From positions 80,133,501-80,197,500 of the forward strand of contig CM027378.1 of the NCBI GenBank assembly GCA_015680905.1: 64,000 nucleotides of DNA. The letters are read 5' to 3'. Made by a program: the position numbers and the translations under genes. The notes under the pieces are model-generated. The model had not been told where the DNA came from and ran no database searches. It worked only from the letters and a program-made list of their open reading frames with translations. Numbering within the stretch: position 1 is the stretch's first letter; each line of letters starts with the position of its first letter. Of this stretch, positions 34,928-47,080 are shown piece by piece. This DNA is from Coptis chinensis (lineage: Eukaryota > Streptophyta > Magnoliopsida > Ranunculales > Ranunculaceae).

Positions 34928-36693
34928 TGATAGGAAATTAACCGTCCTAAATTAACATGCTAATTAAATCTTATTTTAATAATAATAATACTCGCAAGCG
35001 CACGAGGTCTATTGTAATAGGTGTGCAAGAACAAGGTCGATCCCACAGGGATTGCTATCTAGGGACAATTGAATACTAAAATATTACCTAACCTAATTCG
35101 AACAATATTTGTTGATGGAGTTTGGAATTAACTATTTTCTAAAGCTAATTATTTTAACTATGTTTACAAAAATAATAAATTAAACAATTGAAATTAAACG
35201 AACGATTGGAGAGAAATACTAGGACTTTAGATTTTGCCACTAAACGTTTTAGTAAATACTTTAAGATTAGATTTCAATGTTTCAAATTAATACGAGAAAC
35301 ATCCGAATGAGCATTAAGTGTTTCTCGGGATTTTATCATGACAACGCTATTCTTACAGAAAAGCATCTTTCAAAATTCAACACTAAAGATCAAACGTAAA
35401 AGATTACTCGTCTTTTTACGGCACGAATAATATCTAAATTTAATATTTGCAATTAAATCAAGCTTTGATCAATAACAATATATATTCAAACGACTAAGGA
35501 TGCATGACATACAAAGTGAAAGAATAAACTACTATCAATCGTGAATATACTGAAAGAAGATTAATCGGTTAACATCTAAGTGAAATCATCAAAACCCAAA
35601 CTCAAAATAATAACATCAAGGCTAGGGCTTCATCTTAGCCCTAGCTAATAGTTTAGCTGCACATAATAGTCGAACAGTAAACGAAACAAAGGATAGAATA
35701 ACTCATTGTCACGGTGAGCTTTTTCTCCGCAGTCTCGGTTTCTGATCACCAATCCAGTCCATTGTACTGCTCCAAACCCCGGCCTCAAAAGATGTAACCT
35801 GTTTCGGTTTTGTGAGATGCCTCTCATGTTTCTCTCTTTCTTTTCTCTCGAGCTCTCTCTGGCTTTACTATTTCTTTTCTCTACTATTTCTTTCCTACGT
35901 TTTGGAGAGCTCCTCCTTTCAACTCTTTGTCTCCTGTTCATATATCGGTTTTCTTTCATTATTTGAGTATTCGGTTTTGATTTGAATTAGAAGTATCTAA
36001 TTTGGTCAAGCTACCCGAGAGATTTGGGATTTAGTAGAAATTGCGAAGTGTCGGTCTTTTGTTTCCTGTTAGGTAAGGAATAATCGATAGTGCTTAGGTG
36101 GTCTTGGATGTATGGGGTGAATGGTAGATGGTTTGGCTTGATTAGTTCGAGTGTTCGATTTGGTCGCTGAAATGTGAGGGATGGGTTTTCTGTTTGGTGG
36201 GAATTGGATGGAGAAGGAAACTAAGGGTTGCTACGGTGCTTCTCGGATGGACAAGAAATGGTGTGGCCATTAGTTAGTTATGTGGGCTTTGGTTAATTAT
36301 TGGGTCGGTACATGGGTTGCTCTCTTTATCACTTCAACAAAAGCTACAAGTTTTAGTAACTTTAGTCACGTGGCAACTCAAGCCCATGAGCCCAAAACCT
36401 TATTTCTTTTATTTCCTCTTTTGATTAGTTCGGCCCAATTTCAAATGGCCCAACCAAAACATCCAGGAATCCATTTGCAAATAATAATTCAGTCCACAAA
36501 TAATCTTTTGGCTACCTCTGGCGAACAACTAACACCAAGCAAATCACGAACTCATGCATTCTCAATAGTTTTGACACTTTTAATCAACTTAACTCCACTT
36601 CCTTCAAAATCACTAAAAATGTACTAATTAAATCAAATAAATAAAGTAAATGAACTAACTGATATAAAATTAATAATATTTATGTGCTTATCA
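34928..36693 (-). repeat. Inverted LTR of the element A family
   Basis: Complete 1,766-bp LTR in minus orientation, plus-view ends TGATAGGAAATTAACCG and ATGTGCTTATCA. It pairs with A's 3' LTR (15769-16446 plus 33020-34268) as an inverted repeat around the protease fragment. The A copy has about 150 extra bases in its middle. Confidence 0.9.
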
Positions 36694-37028
36694 AATAGCC
36701 TGCAGGGTAAAGTGGGCCACGTCCCACATTTGTCCAACCGAATCCAACCTTTTCAGGATTACTTCTAGAAATATTCTAGAGAGTTTGACACCAAATAAAC
36801 ATAGGATTCAAATCTCTATCTAAACGAACATGTAAGCCAATATATAAGGCACAAAAACCTCAGTTTACAACATCTAGGAAATTTAGGTTGCATATTAGAT
36901 AAAGAATTAAGAGAGAAAAAAGTTCAGACCTTTTTAACCATTACCGTCAATAAAGATTATTTCTTTTCATATTGTGTTCATAGCATAGTATGAAGAGCTA
37001 ATCTCCCTTCTCTTGGGAGGGCACTATT
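36694..37028 (+). repeat. LTR-like element F, left part
   Basis: Has promoter-like features: CCAATATATAAGGCAC (TATA, about 36838-36852), then a leader ending GAGCTAATCTCCCTTCTCTTGGGAGGG. Element C interrupts it; the sequence resuming at 60132 (AGGGGAGATGAAGC) reads as its natural continuation. I interpret it as an LTR, family not determined. Confidence 0.45.
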
Positions 37029-37487
37029 TGACACACGCTCTTTTTTGTGTTTATTGGATGGTATATGGATGATGTAGATGGATGATGTAGATAGATGATG
37101 GTTGTTGAACAAAATAGAAGCGTATCAAAATCTAATTATCCCTCAATAAGTAAATGATGAGTAGGATATTGTTCCACTTTTAAGTGTATGTTTATATGAA
37201 GGATAGGACTGGAAAGGGGGTTTGAGGAATTAAAAACTATTATTATAGATATTGTAGATTCTAATGTTAAACTAAACTAACTAAATTATTGAGAATTTAT
37301 AGGAGAGGGAATTCAAGAGATTAGAATCCACCAATACTTTTCATTCAATAACCTTTTGCTTCATGGTTGTTCTCAAAAGTATACTACAATTAGGCAATCA
37401 AGCGAGTGTCGATACCCTCTTGACAAAACATCGTTAACAATTAACTCTACTTAAGGTTGTTCCTATGTTAAAATACCCTTTTTAAGC
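37029..37487 (-). repeat. Element C 3' LTR, internally deleted
   Basis: Aligned with 58587-59030 of the 5' LTR from TGACACACGC onwards (ATTGGATGGTATATGGATGATG shared). After TTGTTCCTATGTT it jumps to AAAATACCCTTTTTAAGCA, which corresponds to the far end of the 5' LTR (about 60106). About 1.1 kb of LTR is missing, and so are the terminal CTTATCA and the polypurine tract. Confidence 0.8.
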
Positions 37488-38338
37488 AAATAAGATAAAA
37501 AGAGATAAGTGATCAAAATCACATCCTAATAACAAAAATAAAATCCTAACTCACTTTTGCAGGTATCGTGATTGCATTTACCATATGCAACAAGGCTTTA
37601 AACCTTTAAGTTCCCCAAAAATGATGAGTTATAGTCTCGTGAGGGTTTTCAGGTGATATACCCACAAAATCAATCAATAGCATGTTCAAGAATGATAGTA
37701 TTTTTCAGAGAGAGAAATTCCTTACCCACTTAGTGCTTACTCCAACAGATAGTCTCCATTGCTAACTACATTGCTGCAAAGATTCATAGATTATGATGGG
37801 AGATAGTAAAAATTGACAAAATTCTCAATCAAGGCTTATGTGTGTACTCAGTCAATCTCTTATACTCTCCTATCCAAGAAACGGAATCCCTAATTTACCT
37901 TTAGACAGATAATCTCGACTTTCAATCGTCATCCGTCATACTCTCAAAAAAGAATCTCTCAGAAGATAGTCTACTATTTTACCTCATGTATGTGGGGAAA
38001 AGAATAATGAATACGAACATCCCACATACTACCTTAAAAAATGAACTTCTAGATGATAGTAGTCTCATCGAAAGAATGTCAATCACACATGAAGTGTCGG
38101 GTCCTTCACTTTAGCATCCTCTCACCTATTCTAGACTTCGTATCATACTGTAGTGATAAGTCATAGGTTGTAACTTGGCCTAGGTATTGCTTTATGAAGG
38201 AAAGGTAAAAAGGATTCAAAGGTTGTTTCTAAAAACACTAAGGGTTCTGCTTCTTTCTTTGGAATATTTCTTCAAATTCTATATTGCAGAGAAAATTCTT
38301 CCTTTGTCTTAGCTTTTCCATCCATTCTGTTCAACTTC

Positions 38339-38392
<54 letters not shown>

Positions 38393-39240
38393 TTTTCTTT
38401 AGCTCAGTGGTATATCCTTGATTAGTAGTGGATATGCTTGTTTTCCACTAGCTTCTTTCACTTAGAACAAAATGATGGTCTTCACTGTATCTCTCTGGTA
38501 TTTCCTTGTAATCTTCCTTTTGTGCTATTTCTTCCTCTTTGTGCCCCTCGTATTCTCATAAACATATGGGTATGGCTAATAAAGATTTTGGCTATACTCC
38601 TTGTCTGGAGTTGGGTAAAGGGTAAAGGGTTTTATGAAAGAAAATAGCTTATTGTAAGGCTCAGAAGGGTTTAACATGATGGTCCAACTAGGTGTGATAA
38701 AGGCTGAATAGGTTCACTACTTGACTTATCAATATGATACTCTATTTCGAATAGACTACAAGACCTAATGGCTATCTCCCTAGTTGATGTCACTTCGTGA
38801 TTAACAAAATCAACGAATAATGAGACTATATTACAAGGACATAAAGAACTAAAAGATGTTGAGTCACTAAGACTCGGATTTTTCATAAGACTCTCCAAAG
38901 AATGGGTATAAAGCTCAAGTCTCACGGGCTAAGTCTAAAAAAATCTACTTCCAGTTTACTATGGATTAAATCTCTCTTCTAACAAACGTACACAAAACTG
39001 ACCAAGTACTATGGTGGTGCCTTGATAGAGAATTCTATCAACAAGAACTATGTCTGAGCATAATAAATAGTCTAAGAGGTAATGAAATCAACAATATCAA
39101 TTATTCATTAAACTCAACACTAAGTAGTATAGAATATATATCCCAAACTCATCATTAAAATTCATTTTTCTCATGCTACTGATGTAGATAAAACAAAAAT
39201 ACTTTTTTTTTTGAAAACTAATTTTTGAAATTCATTTCTC
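37488..39240 (-). other. Conserved 3' noncoding module, element C copy
   Basis: Partly alignable with the modules of A, B and D, most clearly at 37575-37670 (ATGCAACAAGGCTTTAAACC, TGAGTTATAGTCTCGTGAGG in plus view). It contains the long T tract at 38344-38398. Divergent elsewhere; no credible ORF. Confidence 0.5.
38344..38398. repeat. Long poly-T tract
   Basis: About 50 T with two single C interruptions. In the minus (sense) direction this is a poly-A tract, possibly left by an old retroposition or by slippage. Confidence 0.95.
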
Positions 39241-39246
39241 TAGTAC

Positions 39247-39290
39247 ACCCTCCCCCAACTTAACATATGCATTATCCTTAATGTATAGGA
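39247..39290 (-). promoter_or_regulatory. Internal polypurine-tract-like motif of element C
   Basis: Minus view: ATTAAGGATAATGCATATGT followed by TAAGTTGGGGGAGGG, the same two-part layout as in A, B, D and E. Confidence 0.55.
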
Positions 39291-39325
39291 ATTAAGTAAA
39301 TAAAATGAATGAGAAAAAGGGAAGA

Positions 39326-40562
39326 TGTTATCATTGATGCCGAATATCATTACATGATTCTTTTGTAGTAACCGTTATGGTTTCGCCGAATGATTTACTA
39401 CGAACCGCGAAACACCCACCCACAACGGAATAAGGGGGTGTCACGGTTTGGTTAGAAATTTACCTTTTAGATCAGCTGTGATAACTCTAAGAATCCAAGC
39501 TTTATGAAATCAACAACCTCTTGATCTTCTGTTATATTCCTAAGAAGAGAGTGGACGTTGTGTGGGCAACGATCTTCCAAACTCTTCTTTCTCTCTTGGC
39601 CTCTCTCACTCACAAAATTGGATCCGATTTCTGGATCTATTTTTCTTGAGCAAAACCTTGATTTTTCTTGTGCAGAAAACGGCTAGAGAAAGAGGTTTCC
39701 TTTATATAGGCTACAACAGGGACCATGAGTAGAAATTAGGGTTGGGCCTCCTAACGGGCTTGGGCTTCGCATGTTCGCCCAGAACACACTGCCCAAGTCC
39801 GTCAACAAATGGCTTATTGCACTAAAGGTCATTGTTGCACTACCGCCCTAATCCCAAATTACGTGTCAGATTTATGGGCTCCATATTATATGCTCGTTGA
39901 TCTCCCCGTGTTTAAGTTATCGAATGTCCGTTGATTAAGTCAAGTTACTGACAACTACATTAATCAACTTCTTATGTCCTTGATTAGTACCACTAAACCT
40001 CACCGTCATGTCGAAATAAATCCACCTGCAGGGTTTACATGACAATCCTTATGAGCTCCTCAAGGGGACATCATCAACCCGACTTCCTGTGGGACACGAA
40101 TTCCTTCTATAATCAACAACACACCTTACGTACAATGTCATTACCCAATCCATCAAGTTTGTTAATTCACAAATGAATCTAACTCATTGATGATTTAAAG
40201 CAATGTACAATGCACGTAAGTGCCGTTATTATATCCGGATTAAGAGGACAAGCATCCATAATAATAGAGGCGTTTGTTCTCTTATATAGTCAGTATAAAG
40301 AGAAACAACTTCACTTGGTCCTGTTCAATACACATAAAGTGTACTAGTGTAATCCTATAGTCAAGATAGACCAAGTTAATACCAGATTATACTACAACCA
40401 TACCAATGGTTTGTCCAAATCCATCTAGGTTGTGAACGATTACTTATACTTTATAAGGTACTGATGATATGATCTTTTGTGTGTCACCACATACCATATC
40501 ATCTACAACATAAATTATTAGACACATGCATATAACTAATAACATATATAATATGCATAACA
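39326..40562 (-). repeat. LTR-like insertion inside element C
   Basis: In minus view it starts TGTTATGCATATTATATATG and possibly ends GATAACA at 39326. A TATA box (GCCTATATAAAGG, about 39712-39699) is followed by a CT/AG-rich leader, as in a plant LTR. Candidate ends TGTTAT/ATAACA are inverted repeats, but the flanking five bases (GAAGA, TTTGC) do not match, so no target duplication supports a clean solo LTR. Probably copia-type. Confidence 0.4.
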
Positions 40563-40779
40563 TTTGCCCATATGATTCTCATTCAAAATATAAAGAAATA
40601 GAGTTATTACAAAAGTAATACTTTTAGTATATATCATCTTTCTTTGTCAAATAAAGGTTAAGCTAAAAAAATAGAGAAAATCATATGTAATTAGTCAAAA
40701 TCAAAATTAATCCCAAAAATAAGAACATTTCCTTTTACTAAGATTTTTTTTTTCATTTTTTTTTTAGGTCTTTTTAAGT

Positions 40780-41395
40780 CAGATCCCTAAGACTATATAT
40801 CATGCATTATCAATTTGGAATGAGGATATCAGATTTTCTTACCAAAATCTGACGAATGTTTGGAGGACGAGGAGGTTTCACCTTGTGGGTTGTCAAAAAT
40901 ACTCCTTGATATGCTGGAAAGATTGCTAGTGAAGTTGCTTCTCTACCTTGAACTATTTTAGGTATGATGATTGTGTGATAGGTCTTGTGGTTCCTTTGTG
41001 TAAAGATTGATGAAAATCTTTCTTTATAACAGGATAATAGTATCTGATATGCCCTTTACCACCATAGTAATGATAATGGATGTCTGGCTGACTACGCTCA
41101 AGGTGGGTGGTAGACTGGTTCACATACTTCTCTCGTTCAGATAATGATGGTGTACAAGAAGCTTCAATAGTGCAATGCTTCTTATCAATATGGTCCACTT
41201 TCTATTTCAGAAGATTCATTTCAGTTTTTAGATTCTGTTGTTTTTCCAAAACTTCTTTATGCTGATTCTCTAGCAACTAATTTTTCTGGGCAGAAGTCTG
41301 TTGTTCATCCTGAAATGTAGAGTTCATCTTCTCAAGATATGATACTCTCTTTGTCAATTTTCCATTCTGCTCACTTAAATCCTGAATTTTCGGTA
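40780..41395 (-). pseudogene. Copia-type Gag coiled coil and zinc-knuckle segment in element C
   Basis: Minus-strand reading from about 41395: a heptad-rich region (LSEQNGKLTKRVSYLEKMNS, then ENQHKEVLEKQQNLKTEMNL) and then YHYYGGKGHIRYYYP (about 41080-41035). The latter is a copia-type knuckle CxYCGxxGHIRxxC in which both later Cys are Tyr. Further on is RQILVRKSDI (about 40855-40825), like the segment after the knuckle in SIRE/Tork Gag. Stops at about 41277 and 41205. The coiled coil follows the Athila linker without a stop, so this is a fusion, not a separate insertion with its own ends. Confidence 0.6.
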
Positions 41396-42511
41396 GAGAT
41401 TCCAAGAACATGGCTAGCAATGCCTCTGTGGTGGGGTTCTCAAGTCCATCACAACTTTCTATAAATTGAGCACTCTCAATTATATCTTCGAATGGGAAGG
41501 ATTCTTGTATCATGCTATCAAGGAAGTACACCTCTCCACCTTCGGCGTCATCATAATCCTTATGTAATAGGTGAAAGATATTTATGTCCATGGACATCTT
41601 ACCAAAGTTGATCTTCATTTCACCGTTGTAACAATTTATCAAAGCTTTTGCGGTAGCGAGGAAAGATTGGCCTAGAATAATTGGAATTTTATCAAAGGCC
41701 TCCTAGGTGTCTATCACAATGAAATCCACTGGATAGTAGAAATCGGCTACTTGAACAAGAACATCCTTAACTATGCCTCTGGGAATCTTGGTAGAACGGT
41801 CAGCCAACTTTAATTTGACTTCTGTAGGCTTTAGGTTCTCCAGACTCAACGCTTGGTACACATGATATGGCAAGAGATTAACACTAGCACCAAGGTCTAA
41901 AAGAGCATTACTTGTAAATTTTTCTCCTATCTTGCATGATATTGTAGGACTTCCTGGATCTTTGAGCTTGATTAGAGCTTGCTGAAGGATAATAGATGTG
42001 GTTTTACCAAGAAATACTCGCTTTAGAACATGAGTACTTCTCTTTATGTTGCATGCATCCTTCAAGAATTTGGCATATGATGGCAACTGCTTGATGGCTG
42101 TTAGAAAGGGGATATTGATTTTATCTTTCTCAAATGCCTTCTTCATCTCTAAAAATTGCTTGTCCTTTTTTCTTTGAGCAAAAAAACATAGGAAAAGGTT
42201 CATGCATGCATACATCAGCGTAAATGCGCTCTTCTTCTCTTTGGCATTCTTGTATATCTTGTCTTGGTTATCTTGACAAATGGGAGTGGAAAGGATTTCT
42301 CCCACTTTCTTTTGAACTTTATTTGAAATCTTGACCGATTACTCTGTGGCAATGTCATCATGAGAAGGTAAGTCAATCTTGTTGTCTATCTTCAATCCTG
42401 ATCTGAAAGTAGTAATTGAGCTGACATGATCATAGAGGTGATCCCACTTTCTTTAACTTTATTTGAAGTTGTCCCAATGTGGCATACATCTTCATACATC
42501 TTCAATATTTG
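41277..42511 (-). pseudogene. Element C Gag-protease region
   Basis: The open stretch 42305-41703 contains the linker KINIPFLTAIKQLPSYAKFL, LKDPGSPTISCKIGE, the protease core NALLDLGASVNLLPYHVYQA (about 41927-41868), KLADRSTKIPRGIVKDVLVQ and VDFIVIDT. After a TAG at 41703 it continues IILGQSFLATAKALINCYNG and INIFHLLH, then the acidic linker up to FLESLPKIQ (about 41395), where the copia-type segment begins. Upstream, 42430-42310 carries TFRSGLKIDNKIDLP, the C variant of the TTLRSGK segment. Confidence 0.8.
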
Positions 42512-42516
42512 GTTCC
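42512..42516. repeat. Target-site duplication of element D, left (GTTCC)
   Basis: GTTCC here matches GTTCC at 55131-55135. Confidence 0.85.
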
Positions 42517-44022
42517 CCGATAAGAGCCCAAAACTATAGTTTTAACCCTTTAACATCATACTTTTTAGACCAATTATGTGAGTAATAATTAAGAGTTAAC
42601 ACCGACATGGATTTTATGCATTCCAGGCTTCAAAGTCCATTATGTGCAGAAATGTGCCACTTTAGTGAGATAAAGGAGAAAAGGTCGGTTACTAAGGAGT
42701 TCCGTGATTAAAGGCCAAGATTCAAGAAGACAAAGCCTTTCTAAAGCCCAGTCAAAAGCTGAAAAGTCGATGCGGGCAGAAACAGCACACAAAGTCAGCA
42801 GAACTTCCGAAGGCCGTATCTTTGGACTTAGACCTCGGAATGGGGCCTACCTTATGTCAAAACGACCGGCTCGGAAAGAGCTTTCCAATGGTCTAAGCTG
42901 TGATCCAATTAGAGGGGCAGAAGTAGACAAAAAGTCTGTTGAAGCCAACTGCAGCTGGAGAGGCCTTTCTGGACTGAAAGAATTGGGTTTTGGGCCTGAT
43001 TCTCTGGCCCAAAACATGGCTCCAAGCCCATGCACGATTTTTGGATCTGAAAGTATAAAAATCAAAGATTAGCTCTTTGTTAATGGTAGATAGTTAGACC
43101 TATAAATAGATTAGATTAGTAGCCTCCATTAATGAATTCTAGATCTAGTTTTTCATGTAGATTAATTAAGTTTAGTTCCATTTCAATTATTTTATTAGAT
43201 TAAACCTTTGAATCTTGTTCTTCATTTTGATTAGATCAATAAAGTAGTATTTTTATCAATTTCGATTTTTGTCATTTCCATTTCTAGATCTAATTTCAAT
43301 TCCTGTCATTATTTCATTTGAGTTATTAAATTAGATTTCATTATTGTTTAATTAAGTAAATTTCAATTCTTTATATCAAGTTTAGTTTAAATGTAATCAG
43401 AAATGATTGCGTAATGATTCTCGGCTAAACCTCCATTAGAAGGGGTTGAGAAGCCTTGATGAAAGCTTGATTCCGAATATCGTAGAATCGTCGTAATTTC
43501 CTTTCCACTCTATAAACGATTAGTTCACCATGAGAATGGGTTTAATCGTTCACATGCTAGTTATGAATTGGTAGGAATGTCATGTGTAATTAGGGATTAG
43601 GAAGAACCAATTGTTCTCGCAAGCCGATTCAATTCGGATTACGATTAAAATTCGCCGTTAATAGGATTAAGTCGAAGTTAAGGTGGAATCAATCCCCTCT
43701 AACTCCTTATCATAGAATCAATGTAGCATTCCCTTAGTTGTTCTAATAGCCGACTAGTGCATCTTGTGGGTAGTTGCATCGTAGTCTAGTTGCCTTTTCA
43801 TAAATCTCTCATTAGACTTTAAGAGTTGAATACTTATACTTAGAGAACATTAACATGCGGAAGGACTAGGAGTGGAACGAATCACTCTACTCCACTATAT
43901 CTCATAGGATTGAGAGTAGAAATCTTTGATAAATTAGGCACATAAACTATCGTTTAGTTTTACTTACGTTTAAAGTTTCATCGCTTTATTCATTAGTAAA
44001 AGTAATCTTTTTAAGTTTATCA
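42517..44022 (+). repeat. Element D 5' LTR
   Basis: Matches 53629-55130. The first bases read CCGATAAGAGCCC instead of TGATAAGAGCCC, so the canonical TG is mutated. A TATA-like AGTATAAAAATC at 43046-43057 is the probable promoter (also at 54164 in the 3' copy). Confidence 0.92.
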
Positions 44023-44024
44023 AA

Positions 44025-44038
44025 TGGCGCCGCTGCCA
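44025..44038 (+). other. Primer-binding site of element D
   Basis: TGGCGCCGCTGCCA, two bases after the LTR end. Confidence 0.88.
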
Positions 44039-44686
44039 TCTTAGTTTCACTTTCGCATTGTTTTCGTAGTGTTAGTACTTTACTTAAAGTCCCATTTCAC
44101 CCACCCACCCGTGTTTGATTCATACTGTGGTTATCCAATTCAACGTTGGAAAATTCCGGGAAAAATTACACTGAGAGCGACCGCGCCCTAGTATAGCGCA
44201 CTGCTTATATAGCTGGAGCAAAGATACTGGAGCAAGTGGAGCGACCCGCCCTAAAAACACTGTAATTTGAAAATTACCCGAGCGACCACAAGGCTTCTAT
44301 CGCGAGCTAATCCAGCCTTTGTTAATTTTTCCGGAATTCTACCGTTTTGACTCGAACTTTGATTTTTCAAATTTTTCAGTGTCCTAACTTGTTATACACA
44401 CTGAACACGCGTAAACAAGACGTTATTCATAAGCGAAGCAAGGACGCAATCAGGTATTCCTTTCTTCCACACCTCGCATCTCCTGTTAGAGGTTTATACT
44501 AGTATATCAGAATTGTTTGGAGTGTTGACGTGTTCAGCTAAGTTTGGTCTTAGCCTTGTATGAGGTTAAGGTCTGGCCGAACAAAAACACCGAACGTAAA
44601 TACACAACAACATCAACAATCAAGTCTATCTAGTATACCAACCACTACACCTCTAGCTACTATTTCACACACATCACCTGACACAA
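44039..44686 (+). other. Element D leader with GAGCG-rich words
   Basis: Noncoding. 44177-44310 carries GAGAGCGACCGCGCCCTAG, TATAGCGCAC, GGAGCGACCCGCCCT and CGAGCGACC. Similar words recur at 50645-50810 before ORF Y and at 13676-13810 in A. Confidence 0.6.
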
Positions 44687-46515
44687 TGCCCGACGAAGAA
44701 GAGACTCCTCTCTCGACTTCTACAAAGCCCCGGCGATAGCCCCAAATCTTGCATCGTTCTAGCGGACCCATTGGGGGGATTTCGAATCCCCCAAATATTT
44801 TAATTTGTTACCCGCTTTTCATGGATTAAACCATGAAAAACCTTATCAACATCACGTAGGATTGAACAAGTCCTAACAACATTCCACCATCCTACGGTTG
44901 GTAATGAACAAATTAAATTAAGGGTATTCCCTTTCACCTTAGCCGATAAAGGCGTCTTGGTTAACTCGCCCAAACGCCTAATTACGTGGACTCGTGGGAT
45001 AAACTTGTTCACTATTTATGGAACATTTTTACCCACCCCTAAAGACGGATGAGATGCTTTCCAAGATTCATTTCTTTCGACAAAATCCTCATGAATCATT
45101 TTCGAGGCTTGGAATCGCTTCACCGATCTCCTTATAGAGTGTCCACATCATAATTTAGCGAAAGACACGTTAGTTCGTGCCTTTTCAAAGGACTTCTACA
45201 CCACCATAAAGAAGTCCTAGACATAATGAATGGGGCTAGTTTCTTAAGTAAAGGAGCCTCGAGGCATATAAATTTTGGAAGATCGGACTAAAGCGTAATA
45301 ATAATTGGGGTAGTGACGATTACTCCCGGCCGCTAGTTCTTCTTCAACAGCTTAAGGCTACGAAGATGTTTGAGGTTAAATCAGATCCCGAGCTTAAAAC
45401 TCTAATTGAATCCCTCACAAAAAGGTAGAGGCCATTTCACAACAAAAGCCAATCCCCGGCATGAATGTAAATTCAAATCCATGTAGTTTCTGTTGGAGCC
45501 CTAAGCATCCCGACTCACAACGTCCTATTGCCTATGAACAGGGCTTGTTCCATGAATAGTGAACCTAACCCTTTGGAGACAAAATCCCAAACTTCGGGTG
45601 GAGAAATAACCAAAACGTCACACCTCAAGCGGTACAATAATCAATATGTTAGGCCCACGCACAACTTTAACCAAGCCCCACTACGACAAGGACAGTGGTC
45701 GGGGTAATTTTAATAATTATAACAACCAAGCGCAACCTCGACAAGGTCAAGCACAAAGTCAAGGTAGTTATAATAATTATAATGCTAATAGAGGTATCGT
45801 TTCGGTAAATAATAACTATCAAAATCCACCCATAAATAATTCACGTGAAATAGTTCCAAATCCACCACCCGTGACTACTACACTCACAATAACCGATCAT
45901 CTTGACACCTTCATACAAGTGAGCCAAAAACTTTTCCAAACCATGGCTCAATCTAACCAACAGCTTCTACAATCCGTTAATAATTTAACCAAACAGTTGG
46001 CTCAAGATAAAGCCCAACCCAAAGGTGTGTTGCCAGGTCACGAAATACCTAATCCTAAAACAACAAATACAACCTTTGAGGTAACCGATAATACTAGTAA
46101 TGAATATGAAAATGTAGGTGAGCTAAAGGCCATCACCACTCTTCGTTCTGGCAAAGTGGTTAATAACAAAGTAACTATGCCTATAGTTACCCCACCAGTA
46201 GCCCCTACACCTGCTATTTTACTAGATAATGAAATAGAAATTGAAGAGCCTACCACTGTAGAGGTACCAGTTACAACACAACCTAAGAAACAAGAAGCCA
46301 CGGTTAAACATCCAGGTGATACCATTGCTAAATATAAACAGAAACCGCCGTTTCCACAAAAATTAGCCATGTTAACTAGGGATACAAATTATGAGGAAAT
46401 TAGGGACGTTTTCAAGAATCTAACTATAAATCTTCCCTTCCTCGAAGCTATTAAAAAGCTACCACACCATGCTAAGTTTCTTAAGGAATTGTGTACTACT
46501 AGGCGCATACAATAA
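44687..46515 (+). pseudogene. gag: Element D gag (broken)
   Basis: Starts near 44687 (MPDEEETPLSTSTKPRR, then a stop). Central Gag at 44900-45240 is recognisable only in pieces across frames (SFSKDF-type and HNLAKDTLVRAF-type segments). A zinc-knuckle remnant CSFCWSPKHPDSQRP lies at about 45481-45525, with the last Cys changed to Arg. From 45646 a 289-codon open stretch gives the C-terminal part: an Asn/Gln-rich region, LAQDKAQPKGVLPGHEIPNP, AITTLRSGKVV, KQKPPFPQKLAM and INLPFLEAIKKLPHHAKFLK, ending at 46515 in a frame break. Confidence 0.8.
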
Positions 46516-46960
46516 TATACTAAAAGACGCTTTTAACGTAACAATTCCCAACTCTATCCGAACATAATGGAATTGTTAAGTACAAGGACCCTGGTTGTCC
46601 CACCGTCTAATGCACCTTAGGAGATTCTTATACTGACGATCGCATTATTAGACACGGGGGCTAGTGTTAACTTACTCCCATTTTACTTGTATAGACAAAT
46701 AGGTCTAGACGAGATGCAACCCACTAAAATGACGCGTTGAAATTAGCCGATCGGTCTATTAAGTATCCTAAGGGGTGTCGTCAAAATGTTCGTAAAAATT
46801 CAGGATTTTTACTATCCGGGCTGATTTTGTCATCCTCGATACAGAAGTCGTTAACGACTCTGTCCCGATAATCTTAGGGTGTCCTTTTCTGACAACTGCC
46901 AATGCGCTCATTAATTGCCACGATGGTTCAATGTCCATGTCTTTTTGGCCATCTTGTTTG
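46516..46960 (+). pseudogene. Element D protease relic
   Basis: Segments of the protease domain appear in shifted frames: LLDTGASVNLLPFYLYRQIG at about 46640-46700, where the DTG form of the catalytic triad is present (other copies here have DLG), then SIKYPKGC..VKMFVKIQDFYYP and IILGCPFLTTANALINCHDG at about 46868-46925. Several frameshifts; not translatable. Confidence 0.75.
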
Positions 46961-47080
46961 TTGAAGTCAATGTTTTTAAAACAAAGACACCAGCTTACCC
47001 GATTCGCCTATGGATGGAGAGGTTAGCATGATCGGAGCTTTGTTCGAGATTATTTCAACAACACGCTCCCCGATAATCAT

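Noticed and set aside
39326..40562. Clean solo LTR call for this LTR-like block
   Set aside because: The terminal inverted repeat is suggestive, but the flanking five bases do not match, so I kept it only as LTR-like.
42704..43072. 122-codon plus-strand ORF in the D 5' LTR and its 141-codon antisense counterpart at 53753-54178
   Set aside because: Both lie in the LTR; the paired LTR copy has different ORF lengths because of simple substitutions, and there is no motif. LTR shadow ORFs.
44766..44800. Palindrome GGGGGGATTTCGAATCCCCC in the D gag region
   Set aside because: A hairpin is possible, but there is no U tract, no tRNA or riboswitch context and no copy in related elements; probably incidental.
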